Shown piece by piece: positions 28,004-39,950 of a stretch of 64,000 nt of DNA. This DNA is from Desmodesmus armatus. Lineage: Eukaryota > Chlorophyta > Chlorophyceae > Sphaeropleales > Scenedesmaceae. Every line of letters begins with the position of its first letter. The first letter of the stretch is position 1. Location of the stretch: contig VIIQ02000031.1 of the NCBI GenBank assembly GCA_007449985.2, positions 620,001 to 684,000 on the forward strand. Reading direction: 5' to 3'. The translations under genes and the position numbers were made by a program. Below the pieces are notes generated by a model that made no database searches, was not told the origin of the DNA, and was given only the letters and a program-made list of their open reading frames with translations.

Positions 28004-28808
28004 TCATGTAGCACTTTCAAGTCTGCGCATGGCACAGCAGCAGCATGGAGACAGTGCATGCAGCTGGTGCATTTCAAGATATTTGTTTGCACAGGGCCTG
28101 TGTCTGGACGAGTGGTTGATTTGGCAGGTTCAATTGCTTGTGTGACACTTCCAGTATGCAAAATGAGAGTCACAAGGTTGCAAGTGTGCAGTCCAGGCAG
28201 CTAGGGTATGCTGGGGCGACAACAGCAGCCTGAGAGGTAAGCCTGATGCAGCCTGAACTCGGGCCCTGCAGGCTGCATGCAGACTGATTCACAAACATTG
28301 GTGCGTGTTGTGACTAACTGTGACCTGAATTAACGCCTGGAAGCAGGCACAGCCCAAAACAGCACCCCAAAGCTGCAGCACAGTCACCATGTGCCTTATC
28401 CGACACCCTTACCTTACGTGCATGCCCCTGCGGCTGACATTTGACGTAGTAGCTGTTCATTATCCCATTCTGCGCTGCAAACGCCCGCATGCAGCCCAGA
28501 TCGCTGCAAGGTCCAAGTGACGGTACGCGTTCTCCACAGACTGCCTTGACAGGGCTCGGACTATCTTGAAATGTTGAGTATGCAGTTTACCAATGTGGTG
28601 CGACCAGCAAATTCAAGTGGTATACCCATTGCTTGTAAGATTACATAAGTAGGCTTTCAACTAATGCTGCCCACCAGCTATCTCAGAGCTCATACCAAAG
28701 CACTCATTCTCAAACAATTATTCCCTGACACATCAGTGTCTGTGGAACAAGCACACTACAGCTGCAGCATCACTTGTCCACAGCAGTCCACAGATCACCC
28801 TCCTAGAA
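28004..28808. other. Divergent intergenic region between AT-hook and Vma12-like genes
   Basis: About 800 nt lie between two genes transcribed away from each other. A TATATATA-like word near 27974-27981 could serve the minus-strand gene. No open frame or repeat of note was seen. Confidence 0.4.
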
Positions 28809-30370
28809 ATGACCCTGCAAGACAAACCACAACAGGACCATAGCTCAGCTAGGGGCAGCTCGGGACGCTTTGGTTTCACCTTAACTCCTTCGCTGCAAGA
28901 GTTCCTTGCAAACACACCACAGGGTGTTGCAGCGCTGCAGGTGGGCTGGGCCCCCCACACCGACCCTTTTTCCTGTGCCCCCCTTCTCTTTGCCAGCCAG
29001 GCTGCTGGGCCCCTGCCTTTGACGTGTGCCTTCATCACAACCCTTGCATCATTGTTTGTGAGACAGTGAGCCGAGACCTAGAGGCAGGCAGCTGCAGCGC
29101 AGCATATTTACCCGCCCTCCTCCCCTACCCCCCCCCCCCCTCCCGCTGGTGTCCCTGACCAAGCAGCCACGGGAGCATCACACCACACCAAACATGCGCC
29201 AGAAACCCTTGCGTCAGACTCATGCAGGCAGGCAGGTGTGTGATTGCGTGTTTGCTTTGCAAGCCTGTGACGCAAGGCAGCACAACGACCTGTCTGTACA
29301 CACATCAAACCCTGTCCCCCACGCCCTGCTTCTGTTGAACCTGCTGCCTGCTGCTGCTGGCCATGCTGTTTCCGCCGCCTGTGCTGCTGTTGCTGCCGCT
29401 GCTGCTGCTACTGCTGCTGCTGTTGCAGGATCTCCTAGGTGACCAGGGCAGCAGCAGCAGTCAGGACGCAGCAGCAGCTGGGCCCCCTGTGGTGCCTTGG
29501 AGGGTGCTGCAGGAGGCATGCAGGCAGCAGCAGCAGCAGCAGCAGCAGCAAAGGTGGGGACACTGCACAGCATCTCATAATGCAGCATGGCATGGGGTAC
29601 GCATGGCACAGCACAGCACGGCATGGCGAATCACTGCAAAGTGTGCTGGCAGCATTGGCCACGCGGCAGAACAGCACATCACACCGTCCAGCAGTTAGCA
29701 AAGGCAGGCGACACGGAACAGCAGCGGCTGACCGCCAGAGGCAGCAGGGAATGGGGAGAGTGGGTGGACGGTGTTGGTGGTGTATCACGTTGGTGTTTGT
29801 GCAAGTGGTGTATAATGCGTTTCAAAGAAGACAGTTTTTCGTGCAGAAGGGGGAGGTTGCAGGTGCCTGCAAGCTAGTTGGGTGTGTTGAAACATAAACC
29901 GTCACGTCCTCACACAGGACCTGATGGACCAGAGGGGAGATGGGATGAGGGGGGGGGGTGGGGAGTAGCTATCACATCACCCTTGCAGCTCAATGCAGCT
30001 GCAATAACTGTTATCAAGGGGTGAAAGTGACAGGGCGGCAGCACTTGGAAACAGAGTCAGCAGTGACGTGGGCGCTCTTGAACCAGCCAGGCCCAGGAGT
30101 GCCCAGGCAGTGCATACCCCCTTCCAACACTCCCCTCCTGCATACACACAGGAGCTCTCCTGCTGTGCTCGTCCTGCCCCCCCCCCCTCGGGACCACCAG
30201 CACCGCGCCTCATGCATGCAGCATTGATGACGCAACCTGCGCCACCACGTTCTCCTTCCTCTGACACTGCAGGCCGCAGCAGCAGGAGCAGCAGCAGCAG
30301 CAGCAGTCCCAGACGCGCCAAGCAGCAGCAGCAGCAGCCCTGAGTGCCCTGCAGCAGCAGCAGTAGCAGT

Positions 30371-30404
<34 letters not shown>

Positions 30405-32336
30405 GGTCCCTCAACAGCAGCAGCGCTGGTGTGTGGCAGCAGTCTGGTGCTGCCTGGCCCGCGGCCCCGACAGCGCAGCAAAGCACTGCAGGAGCGGCTG
30501 GCAACACTGCAGGTGGGGCGGCACCCCGACATACTGTATGTAGTACACTAGCTGCGAGCTGTCCCTAGCTTATGTAGGATGGGCTCTCACAGCCGCCACA
30601 CTGTACTGTACTGTACTGTACTGTGTTGTATTGTGTTGTGCTGTTTCGTAAAATTTCTCGGGATGAAACATACCACGACACAGCACTGTACAGTACAATG
30701 CAACACACTACGGTACAGTACAGTGCGGTACTGTACGCAACTGTACTGCACATTGATACCCCTCCTGGATGCTGTTGGAAGATTGTCCGTGCGGCTTTCA
30801 GTGGTTCACTGATGGCTTGAGTGCTTTCTTTGCACCCTTACGTTTCTTGGGTGGGGGAGCGCGGCTATGGTGGCTGCGCGTGGATGTTTGTGATGCACTG
30901 CGCTACATCATGCTGTGCTGTGCTGTGCTGTCCTCTGCTCCAAGGTTGTGCGCTGTCTTTCACTGCCTTCGCTGTGCTGGCTCCAGGAGCGGTTGGATGT
31001 TGCTGCCTTTTTTTGGTTTTACCAGGGGGGTGCTGCCTTTGTTGCTGTCTAAGGAGCCCTTGTATGCAAGCCCCATGGCCCAAGTTTTGACATTGGTACA
31101 ACATTTGTTGCCCTTCATGGATTTCTGCAGGAGCGGCTGGATGCTGCCGCGTATGCTGCCATGGTGTCTGACATGTACTGTCCTATATGCACACCACCTC
31201 CCTTTTTTTCCAAGATGAGGCGTTTGTGCTGACTGTCGCTGTGCAAGGGGCCCTTGTATGCAAGCCCCATGGCCCAAAACATTGACATTGTTACAACATT
31301 TGTTGCCCTTTATGGACTGTTACAGGAGCGCTTGGATGCTGCCGCGTATGCTGCCATGGTGTCTGACGTGACCCCTGACGAGGCGGCAGCAGCAGCAGCC
31401 AGGGATGAGCCCTTCCTGCCCACCACCAAGCTGCAGCTGTCATTCGGGCTGCACGTGCTGGTCACCATGGGGACATTCTTTGCTCTGGGCTGGTACGGGG
31501 GCCGCTTCATCACGCACAGCGACACATGGGTGAGTATTGAGGGGTTTTGGGGGGAGGGGGGGAGAGGGGAGGGGGGTGGTGTACTTCTATTGCTGAGCGC
31601 AGGGGGTCAGAACTGATGTAGGGCGGGAGGGGAGGGGCACGGGGAGAGTCAACAGTTTAGGCTGAGGTTGAGGGACCAACACAAAAGGAAGATGGGGGAG
31701 CCATAGCGCAGGCTGGCTGTGCGGATAGCTGCCTAGCTGCGCCTGGTGTCACTCAGGTTTGTCTGCTGCTGGGATGACAAGAGCTGCATTTTTAGTGTCG
31801 CCTTGGCACCACTCCCCCTACTGACACTGTCCCCCCCTTCTGCCTGCATTTACTCGCCCCCTCCCTTGCTGTGTGGCCGCCGTGACTAGGCCTGCCTGCC
31901 GCTAGAAAGCATTCTGCTGAAAGTACGTCCCTGCCAACACAACTGCCACCCATTGACTGGCCTAGTAGGCAATATCAGTCTTGGGGAAGATGCACACAGA
32001 CTGTCAACACTCCAAACCACCTTGTTACCCCTCCCCTGGCACCCCTCCATGCCCTCCCCCCCCCGCACGCAGGCTGCGTTGTGTGGGTGCCTAGGTCTTG
32101 TGTCAGGTCTGCTGCTGGAGACCAGCCTGCTCATCATCAGGCTCAACGCCCCCCCACCACTCGACCAGAGATACGGCCACTTGATGGACAAGTCATGGCA
32201 GACCAGGAGCAAGCAGCAGCAGCAGGGGCAGCAGCGGGGTCCGGCGGAGGGGGGTGCTGCAGCAAAAGGGCGCAAGGCTCCAGCAACAGCAGGTGGAGAC
32301 GTAGTGAGACTACGGCAGGGCAGCAAGGCTGAGTGA
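28809..32336 (+). CDS. Vma12/TMEM199-like V-ATPase assembly factor
   Basis: Exons supported: 28809-28940 (ATG start), one from 29429 to about 29553, 30273-30512, 31326-31529 and 32073-32336 (TGA). The N-terminal exon codes a helical start (FTLTPSLQEFLANTPQGVAA). Exon 2 codes PPVVPWRVLQEACRQ then poly-Q. Exon 3 ends RSKALQERLATLQ and runs straight into ERLDAAAYAAMVSDVTPDEA, a Vma12-type helical hairpin. Two membrane segments follow (LHVLVTMGTFFALGWYGGRF and CGCLGLVSGLLLETSLLIIR), then a basic, Gln-rich tail. Known members sit in the ER membrane and help assemble the V0 sector of the proton pump. The overall order matches the family, but low-complexity inserts are algal. The exon 2 donor is unresolved: phase 0 is required, and the obvious donor at 29554 gives phase 2. 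Fragments of exon 4 are duplicated upstream. Confidence 0.66.
30601..30738. repeat. Imperfect hairpin of GTACT/AGTAC repeats in Vma12-like intron
   Basis: A left arm of repeated CTGTA and TTGTG words (about 30601-30652) faces a right arm of CAGTAC/ACGGTAC words (about 30678-30738) around a loop of about 25 nt, closed by GTTTC/GAAAC. The arms pair imperfectly over about 40-45 nt. A foldback transcript or small-RNA precursor is possible; no further evidence exists. Confidence 0.5.
30985..31370 (+). repeat. Tandem copies of the start of Vma12-like exon 4
   Basis: The exon start CAGGAGCG.TTGGATG(C/T)TG and its upstream flank (GCAAGCCCCATGGCCCAA, then ACATTG..ACAACATTTGTTG) occur three times, with exon starts near 30986, 31130 and 31326. 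Only the third copy continues into the full exon. The second copies the first about 45 nt of coding sequence (ERLDAAAYAAMVSD) with a good acceptor; the first is more decayed. Confidence 0.85.
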
Positions 32337-32343
32337 CAGTTTC

Positions 32344-32895
32344 ATGGTGTTTGGCCTTCACGGTGGTGTTGCACCAGCGGCGATTGCAGGGGGAGGGCAG
32401 CAGTGGGGCAGATGGGTGACTTGGCGGCTGCTTGTTGGTGTTCCACTTCGTCGTCGCCAATGCTATGTAATAATGTTAAAATTTGTTGAAAGCTTTCAAA
32501 GAGAAGAAAGAGGCCATGAGCCACACGGTCTTTCTGCTGTGACTGTCGATGACCATGGAGTGTCTGCTGGTCAGGTTTGTGTGTGTGTGGGGGGGGGGGG
32601 GGGGGAGGGGGTGTTCTTGCAACCTAATTCAAGAACAATTCGAAACCGGGCTGTGCTGGAGTTGGACCAGCACCCAAAGACCTTATGGTTGTGTGTCTTT
32701 GAGGTACCGTACCAGCCCAAAGAAAGCAAACAGCTCTGCCATGTGCTGCCACACAGAGCACACTGCATGTGCAGCCCCAAGGCCACATATTCAGGCACTT
32801 CACAACAGTGCAAGCACTGCTGCGGTGGCGTCACAGTCCTACACTATATGCAAGGGGACAAGGCCCGCACCCTGCAACGTGTATGCAGCTACTGA
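32344..32895 (+). pseudogene. SWIM-type zinc-finger fragment, mobile-element related
   Basis: An open frame at about 32605-32895 codes ELDQHPKTLWLCVFEVPYQP, then HCMCSPKATYSGTSQQCKHC, ending QRVCSY. The pattern Cys-x-Cys-x12-Cys-x-His matches the SWIM zinc-finger signature, found in Mutator-type transposases and in algal/viral proteins linked to YqaJ nucleases. No catalytic domain follows: the frame stops at 32895. Its 3' part lies in the left arm of a large inverted repeat, and a diverged copy lies in the right arm. The 5' part (from 32344) is separated by a G-run and is of doubtful coding value. Read as a remnant of an element rather than a cellular gene. Confidence 0.4.
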
Positions 32896-34029
32896 CCGTG
32901 CCAGTAGCTGCTGGCCTGTGACTCCAACAGAGGGAACACCATATTCACCCACAGGGCGGACCTGTGGGCGAGCAACGACTGTGCCCAGTGGAGGAGGTGA
33001 CCTCACATGCCCACTGGCCCAAGTGCAGACTCAAGGGTCAGCTGTGCCTTTAAGGTGCTTTACCATAGAGTTGCTAGCCAGGTAACTGCCTCAACAGCTA
33101 CCTAGATAGCCCCTCTATGGTAACGAGTCCACAAGGGACTGCACACACCCGTGTCGTTTTTGGTTTGGCCCCTGAAGTGCCTAAGCAATGTTTTTGTGTC
33201 TTTTGATTAAACTGCACAGAAGGTAAAATTGGATGTTGATACTTGCGTGGTCTGCCTGGAGCCCCTATTTATTCTGACAGCACAGTGGGGACACTCAGAC
33301 TCAGCACTCAAGCTGAGTCTGAGTACTGAGTTGTGGAGCAACAACAGCAGTCACAGCAGCGTGTTTCATTCTGAAAATCAATCGAATGTATATTGCCTCT
33401 CCTAAAACAGCGTGCAGCCTGATTTACGGAACCTGCTGCTGCTTTTGTTACTTCTCAAGTCAGTACTCAGACTCAGCTTGAGTGCTGAGTCCAAGTGTTG
33501 CCCTGTGCTGGCAGAACAAAAAGGGGCCCCAGGGCAGACCAAACAAGTAATACTTGATAACCAGCCTTCCACTCTATTGGCAGACATTGAAACACTGCTT
33601 AGGCACTTCAGGGGTTAAACCAGAAACGACACGGGTGTGTGCAGTCCCTTGTGGACTCGTTACCATAGAGGGGCTATCTAGGTACTACAGCTAGTAGCTG
33701 TTGAGCCTCAACAACCCGAGGTAGCTACCTGGGTAGCAACTCTATGGTAAAGCACCTTAAAGGCACAGCTGACCCTCGAGTCTGCACTTGGGCCAGTGGG
33801 CATGCGAGGTCACCTCCTCCACTGGTCACAGTCGTTGCTCGCCCCCTGTGGGCGATATGGTGTTCCCTCTTTGGAGTCACAGGCCAGCAGCAACTGGCTC
33901 GGCCAGTAGCTGCATGCACGCTAGTGCTGCACGGTGCGTGACCTTGTCCCCGTGCCACATGTGGTGTAGGACTGTGATAACATCACCATATGGTTGTACA
34001 TGTGTGAAGAAGTGCCCAAATATGTGGCC
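32781..34029. mobile_element. Foldback element: about 550-570-nt inverted arms, about 129-nt centre
   Basis: The left arm 32781-33330 and right arm 33460-34029 are imperfect reverse complements. Matching landmarks from outside in are GGCCACATATT; TCACAGTCCTACAC; CTGGCCTGTGACTCCAA; CTCTATGGTAA; GACACGGGTGTGTGCAGTCC; GCACTTCAGGGG; and the GACTCAGCACTCAAGCTGAG block. The centre 33331-33459 is unique. The left arm includes a SWIM-like coding fragment; no intact transposase is present. It sits between the convergent ends of the Vma12-like and TBC genes. Confidence 0.8.
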
Positions 34030-35040
34030 ATATCAACCTTCGTTTGTTCCTGCTGCATATGCTCCAACCCTTGTCTGATGCAGCCCCATGGGGTCAATCA
34101 CCGGCTGGGTTGTGCAGCAGCAGCAGCATCTATTCATACTCATTGTCAACACTGCTGCCAGGCTTTGTGGTATGCAGCAGTGCCAGTCATGGCTGCCTGT
34201 GCAGGGATGTTTGTGTGATAGCAAACATCCCTGTCACATGCCATCTGACGAGTCCTTTGGGCAAGGACGAAACTGGCACCTCCAACACCATCAAACAAGC
34301 AGCAGCAGCTGCATGTCTCCTTTCCTGTCACAGCAATCAGCTTCATTGGAAGTCAACAATCCAATGTCCAGTCTCTGGGTGGGAAGGGCACTGTACTGCT
34401 GAGCCACCACAACACGATCACATCAGCTAGAAACATTGAACTGTCACTGGTACCCATTCTGCACTCATACAAAACGTCTGCACTATCCAGCATGAGCAGC
34501 AACAGAACTGCACAGTTGGCTTGGCTGTAGCTTCAAGTGAAGTAGCAGCCGATGGGCCATGCCCTCACATGCAGGTCCAAGGTTGGTACTCCCATTGAAA
34601 AGCATGCAAGGCTGCTTCATGGGAGGTTGGACTGCATACTCCGGCTGCATTAAATTGTGTGTGTGTTTTTAGCACATGGTTGACTCACTGACTGGTATTG
34701 GTCCCCCGCTGCTGGTCAGGGTGATGTGTCAAGCATGCACGCTGTGACGTACAGTGCAGTACATGTAACACAGTGCAGCACATGAGTCTTGGAAACACGG
34801 GACACTAGCATGAAGCGTACCGCTTGTTGAGGCCGCAGAAGAAGTGCCATGTCCCCGTCACCAGTCTCCATGACATTGTCAGCACGACAGCCTACATCTG
34901 CTATTGCTGCTGCCAGGGACTCTTATAGCAGCCATGTCGACCAACTCAAACTGAAGCACCTGGTTGAAGTGAGCAAGGCTACAGCTGTTACACATGCCCA
35001 CACTGTGCTCCCGAATCAACACCAAGCACAAAGAGACACG
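34030..35040. other. No gene seen
   Basis: About 1 kb between the foldback element and the TBC gene 3' end. It has short open frames only and no recognisable repeat or RNA gene. Confidence 0.45.
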
Positions 35041-38000
35041 TCAGCTGGTTGCTCCGGTTGCAGCCTGTGTGCCCTTGAAGGATGCATAAGCCCTGTTCAC
35101 ATTGTTGCGCACAGACCCCGCGGCACCAGCAGCACCAGTCGCTAGCTGCTCGGCAGCAGCCCACGCCTGCTGCTGCAACCCCTGGCCAACACCCTGCTGC
35201 TGCTGCTGCTGTCCATCGCTGCTACCAGCGCCATCCACACCACCGTTGGCATGCAACCGCTCCTCTTGCTGGTGTTGGCTGCTGCTTCGTTGTGAGCCAT
35301 TGGCCAGTGCGGCAGTCTGTTCCTGCTGCTGCTGCTGCTGCTGCTGCTCGGCACTGCTTGACTCTTTGTCCACCGCTGCTGTAGCAGCCGTCGGCCCCTG
35401 CTGCTGCTGGCGTAGTGCCTGTCCTGCTGCTATGCTGTCCTTGAGTGTGCTGCGGCGCCTGGTGGCCTCACGCGCAGACAACATGGCAGCAACCTGCGAC
35501 ACGTGAATGAAGGCACAGGCTGTGAGGGAACCACAGATGAGTATTGTGTGTTCATGGTATTGCGCAACATGGCAGACACACTCACTCACTCACTCGATTG
35601 GAGGGGGAAGTTGTAGCGGGTTTTCAGGACAGGATTGCACGCAGACAGCATGGGCCAGTGATGGGCCGTGCTAGCAGTGTCACATGCTGCCGGCAACCTC
35701 CCACACCCCACATCTGCTCCCCTCTTGCCATCATTGCCCCCCCTCCCACACACACACCTTTTTTGCCTCTGCTGCCTGCAGCTTTTCCAGCTTGGTGTGT
35801 GGCAGCCCCCCAATGCCCTTGAAGGCAGTGCCCATCAGGTCGTCACGCTGGTGCAGACCTGACGCGTATGACTTGAGGCAACGCAACATCTCACCTGGCA
35901 GCAGGAAACAACACCAGCCACAGGATAGCACACACCATGTCACATAATGTTGTGGCAAAGCAAGCATGTCACAGTGTGGCCCACAGCACAGATCATCATG
36001 AACACTTAAGAACGACTGAAGTCAATCACACAGACATATGCCCCCCCCCCCCCACACACACACCACAAACACTTACACAACCTGCACTGCACCCCTGACA
36101 CAACCACCTGTCTACCTAGCGTATTGAGCCGTCTCTGCTGCAATTCAAAGCCACCCAAACCTCCACACTGTGTGCAGCTCCCCAATCATACGCCTGCCGG
36201 CCCATCTGCCCACCCCAACCCTACAAAACCCACCTCCAGCATGTGGGCCCGCCTCATGCACCCCACCAACCCACCAGCACCCCTCCACCACAGCAACCAC
36301 ACCAACCTGGGTTGTCGTGCCGCATCAGTTGTGGGCCCACCCCCGTCAGTACTGCCAGCCCCACCCTGTGCAGCACCTTGCGCCCCTCAAGCAGCAGAGA
36401 GTCCCACACACGCGCGGCACTCTCAGGGGGCAACGCAGTGGAGAACAGACACAGGTACCTGGGGGGGGGGCACAGTACAGTGCAGTACAGTACAGTACTG
36501 TCAGTACCTTACAGAGCAAAACGGTACAAGAAGGTGTGACATTACCAGGGGGCAGCGCAGTGAAAAGAGGAAGAGGTATTTGGTGGAATGGGACGCGTGC
36601 AGTGCAGAACAGAGCAGAGCAGTACAATGCAGACATGTAAACGCAATTCAAGCCATGAGGGCAGCCCAGCAGTCATGGGTGTCAGCTCGCCTGAGTGCGC
36701 GCCAACCTGATATCACCAGAGTGCCGGAAACAGGAAGGAAGGAGAAGAGTGCTGACACAATCACCTGCATTTAGGGAAGGTCTGCTGCTTGGTGTGAAGG
36801 TGTCATGTCCATGCATGACATGCTGGGACATGACAGCTGGGTGCATTCAGATCAGCAATGCAACACTCCTCATGCTGCAGCACGTACCAGTCTGTTGTGA
36901 GCAGTGCTGGTGTGGCGCCACATGCTGCCAGGTGGTTGTACAGGGTGGGCTGCTTGGAGGCCAGCAGAGCACCCAGGGCCCCCATCTCAACCTGACAGCC
37001 GTCAAGGTTGGGGCAAAGGTGCCGGGGTACAGCACCTGGTGGGTGGTGGTGGTGGTGGTGGTGGTGGTGGTGGTGGGATTGGAAAGGTGGGGGTGAAAAG
37101 TGAGCGTCCACAACACTCTGGCTGCGCTGCTAGCGTTTGACCACCCGATACAATGACTGTTCGAAACATCACAGAAGCACGTACGCTGTTCATTCTTAGT
37201 GCATGAGGGCCACGCTCTTGGCCTGACTGTTCCCCCCCCACCAATTTCATGATTGCCTTGTGACTCAGCTCCCACCACATGTATCTACTGTACTGTATTG
37301 TCATTGACTCTACTCTACTGCACCATATCGCAGCCAATGCATGTTGCAGCATTGTCCCCAGCCCCCTCCCCCCTCCACCCCCCCCCTCCTCCTCGGACCC
37401 CCCCCTTCCTCCTCGACCCCCCCCCCCTCTCCCTCCCCCCCGCTTCCTCCCCTGCCCCCCCCCCCCCCCACACACACACCACCCTCGATCCCCTCCCCCC
37501 GTCTCCCTTCGCCCCCTCTCCCTTCCCTCCCCCGCCCCCCCCCCCCTCACCTCCTCCAGCAGCACCACCATCAGCCAGAAGCTGCGCAGGCAGTCACGCT
37601 CAACAGCAAGCAGCAGCAGACCAACAAGGAAGTTCATGCCCTGCATTCAAACACACGACACGCAAAGCACATGACACGCAAAGCAGCACACAGCACAATT
37701 GTCACACAGGCTTGGATGGCATGCTGTGCTGTGATTTGCAGCATGATGCGGGCGGACGACAGCGCGTACCTGGCTGAATGCACACAGCTGCTGCTGTTGC
37801 TGCTGGTGAGAGGGTGGCATCCTGGGAAGATGATCTTCCCTGGCTCCTTTCCGCCCAGCTGCTGCAAGTGCTGTTGCTGCAGTTGCTGCTCCTGTCCTGC
37901 CAGTTGGGCACCCCCGTGTGGCCCGCAGTGCGGTGAGCACAGCCAGCGTTTTCCTCCACATACGCCTGCTGCTGCTGCTGCCGCCGCCACGGCCGCTACT

Positions 38001-39950
38001 CCTGATGCTGCCGCTGCTGATACCGCTGCCACTGATAGCAACTGCCATGTGCTAACCCCACCACCACCACCCCTTTCCCCACCCAACTACCCCCCCCCCC
38101 AATAGCCCCACCAACACCAGCACCCCTTACCTGGCAGTAGCCCACGTCAGGGTTGTGTCCCGCGTATGCAGTCAGCACCGCCCTCAGGGCCTCCTGGCCC
38201 TCAGGACCAGACAGCCATGCATGGCGCGGAAAGGTGCGCGGCAGGTCAAGCTCTATCTGCACAGCAGCAGCAGGCAACCCCCAAGTCTGGATGTGAGTCA
38301 GCGTCAACAGGATTGCTGTTACCAATACAACCACTGTCGCCGTGCCTGAAACCCAACACGCCCCAGGAAAATCTTCATTGCGTGTCACAATCGTTGCACC
38401 CGCCGTCAGCGTGCTCACGTACATGACTGTTGCCGTGCTAAGAGGGGCAGATGCTGTTGCAGTCAGGACATGCCAATGCAGCACACAACCACTATGGTGC
38501 CTATGCCAACACTTCAACACGCCATACATGTGACGGCATGTCTCTATTTGATAGCTGCATTGCTGCTGCGCGCCGACTCTTATTTACGTATCCACAGCCC
38601 ACGCTTACCCACTGCCGATTCCCAAACAAGCTGTATGCAGACAGATGTATGCATCACTTTGCCGACACCTGTTACACAGCTGCCTTGCTGCTGTGCCCAT
38701 CAAAGCACACCTGCCCCCATCCCTCCAACAACCACACCAGCCATACGCATTATTCCTGCCCCACCTGTTTGACTGCTGCCTTGCTGCTGCCTGCCTGCAG
38801 GCAAGCCTCATAGTGGCCCGGCTGTGCTGCTGCTGCGCGCCCCGCACCACTCACGTGCCACCACACCCAGCCACGCAGCTCATGAGGCACACCCTGCACA
38901 GCAGACAGCACATCAGGGGCCAGAGTGCACGACACAGCACAGCATGTGTCAAGGCACCATACAAGGCATGCACAGCAGCATGTGAGCTACTCCCTAAGAT
39001 GCGTTGCGGTTGAGCGTAGCCAGTAACATGCAGCAAGTATGTCAAAAACCTACGTCGGCACTGCAATGTAACGGGGGCAGGAGGGAGCCTCCTGCATGCA
39101 TGTCAGTTGCACTGCGGGGCGCAATTGGGTGCTGAGTCATTATGTGTCGTGCTGACAACAGCTACTGACAGCACTTCAGGGCACTGCTGCTTTGGGGTTC
39201 TTTGTCGCATCCAAGACAGAAGCACCCCAAATATCACGGCCTATTATTGAGATAGTATGTCTAAGAGGTAGTGCACGCAGAAAAGACACCACACACTGTT
39301 GATGTTCCACTGGCCCGCCACCCCCAATCACACCAGTTGCACCAGGACTGACACTCATTGACATAACCTTTTTGTGCTTTTGCTTAGTTCCTTCACCACT
39401 CAAGATATGCCACAGCCCTCAGCACTCACCACAGGAAGTGCTGGTCAGCTGCAGAGGTGGCTGACCCCCCCCCCCAGGTCCCCACACCCGCTTGTGCATG
39501 CTGTGCCCCTGTTCTCAAGCGCTGCAAAAGTCCTTCCACTCCTTGTTGCCTGCTGTCTGTTGCACAACAGCTGCATGCGAAGCTCATTCACGCCACCTGT
39601 CCAAGGTCCGTTGCTAAGTCCAGGAAACCCCACAAACCCCCCCCTTCACCCCCCCCCAAACCTGGCCCCACCTTCCTGCAGTATCGTTTCAGTATCGAGC
39701 CCGTAGGCAGCTCCTGCCGATCAACGAATGCCTGCCACTTGGCCCTCCTGCGGGCCTCATACGCTGCACATGCTGCACGATCAGCGCGCTGCTGTGCCGA
39801 CAGACCCTCCAGCGGGAAGCCATACACGTCCTGCTGCTCGTTCTGCATACGTGACAGGCTCGAGGGAGTTTCCAGCAGCTGCTGTTGCTGTGATGGCAGG
39901 GCTGTGGGGCTCTGAGTAGGTGCTGCTCTACATGCCGACTTGTGGTCCAA
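35041..39950 (-). CDS. TBC-domain Rab GTPase-activating protein, eight exons
   Basis: Minus-strand exons: 39950-39672, 38893-38765, 38256-38131, 37640-37551, 37035-36888, 36458-36307, 35894-35758 and 35493-35041. Together they give about 504 residues. The pre-TBC segment has DVYGFPLEGLSAQQR and KWQAF. The TBC domain begins GVPHELRGWVWWHVSGAG. It carries the arginine finger in IELDLPRTFPRH (IxxDxxR) and the glutamine finger in NPDVGYCQ joined to GMNFLVGLLLL, then SFWLMVVLLEE. Further on come WYLCLFSTALPPESAARVWD and LLLEGRKVLHRVGLAVL. Such proteins speed GTP hydrolysis by Rab GTPases in vesicle traffic, and both catalytic fingers are present. The C-terminal exon is Gln/Ala-rich. All junctions keep phase except within exon 5, where one nucleotide appears to be missing near 37005-37012. 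Start is the first Met in the N-terminal exon. Confidence 0.86.

Noticed and set aside
29363..29428. MLFPPPVLLLLPLLL as a possible signal peptide start for the Vma12-like gene
   Set aside because: It is the CTG-rich pyrimidine tract before an AG acceptor; the upstream exon at 28809 gives a better family-like N-terminus.
36803..37111. His-rich minus-strand frame as a separate gene
   Set aside because: The His run is a GGT repeat in the TBC intron; the non-repetitive part is TBC exon 5.
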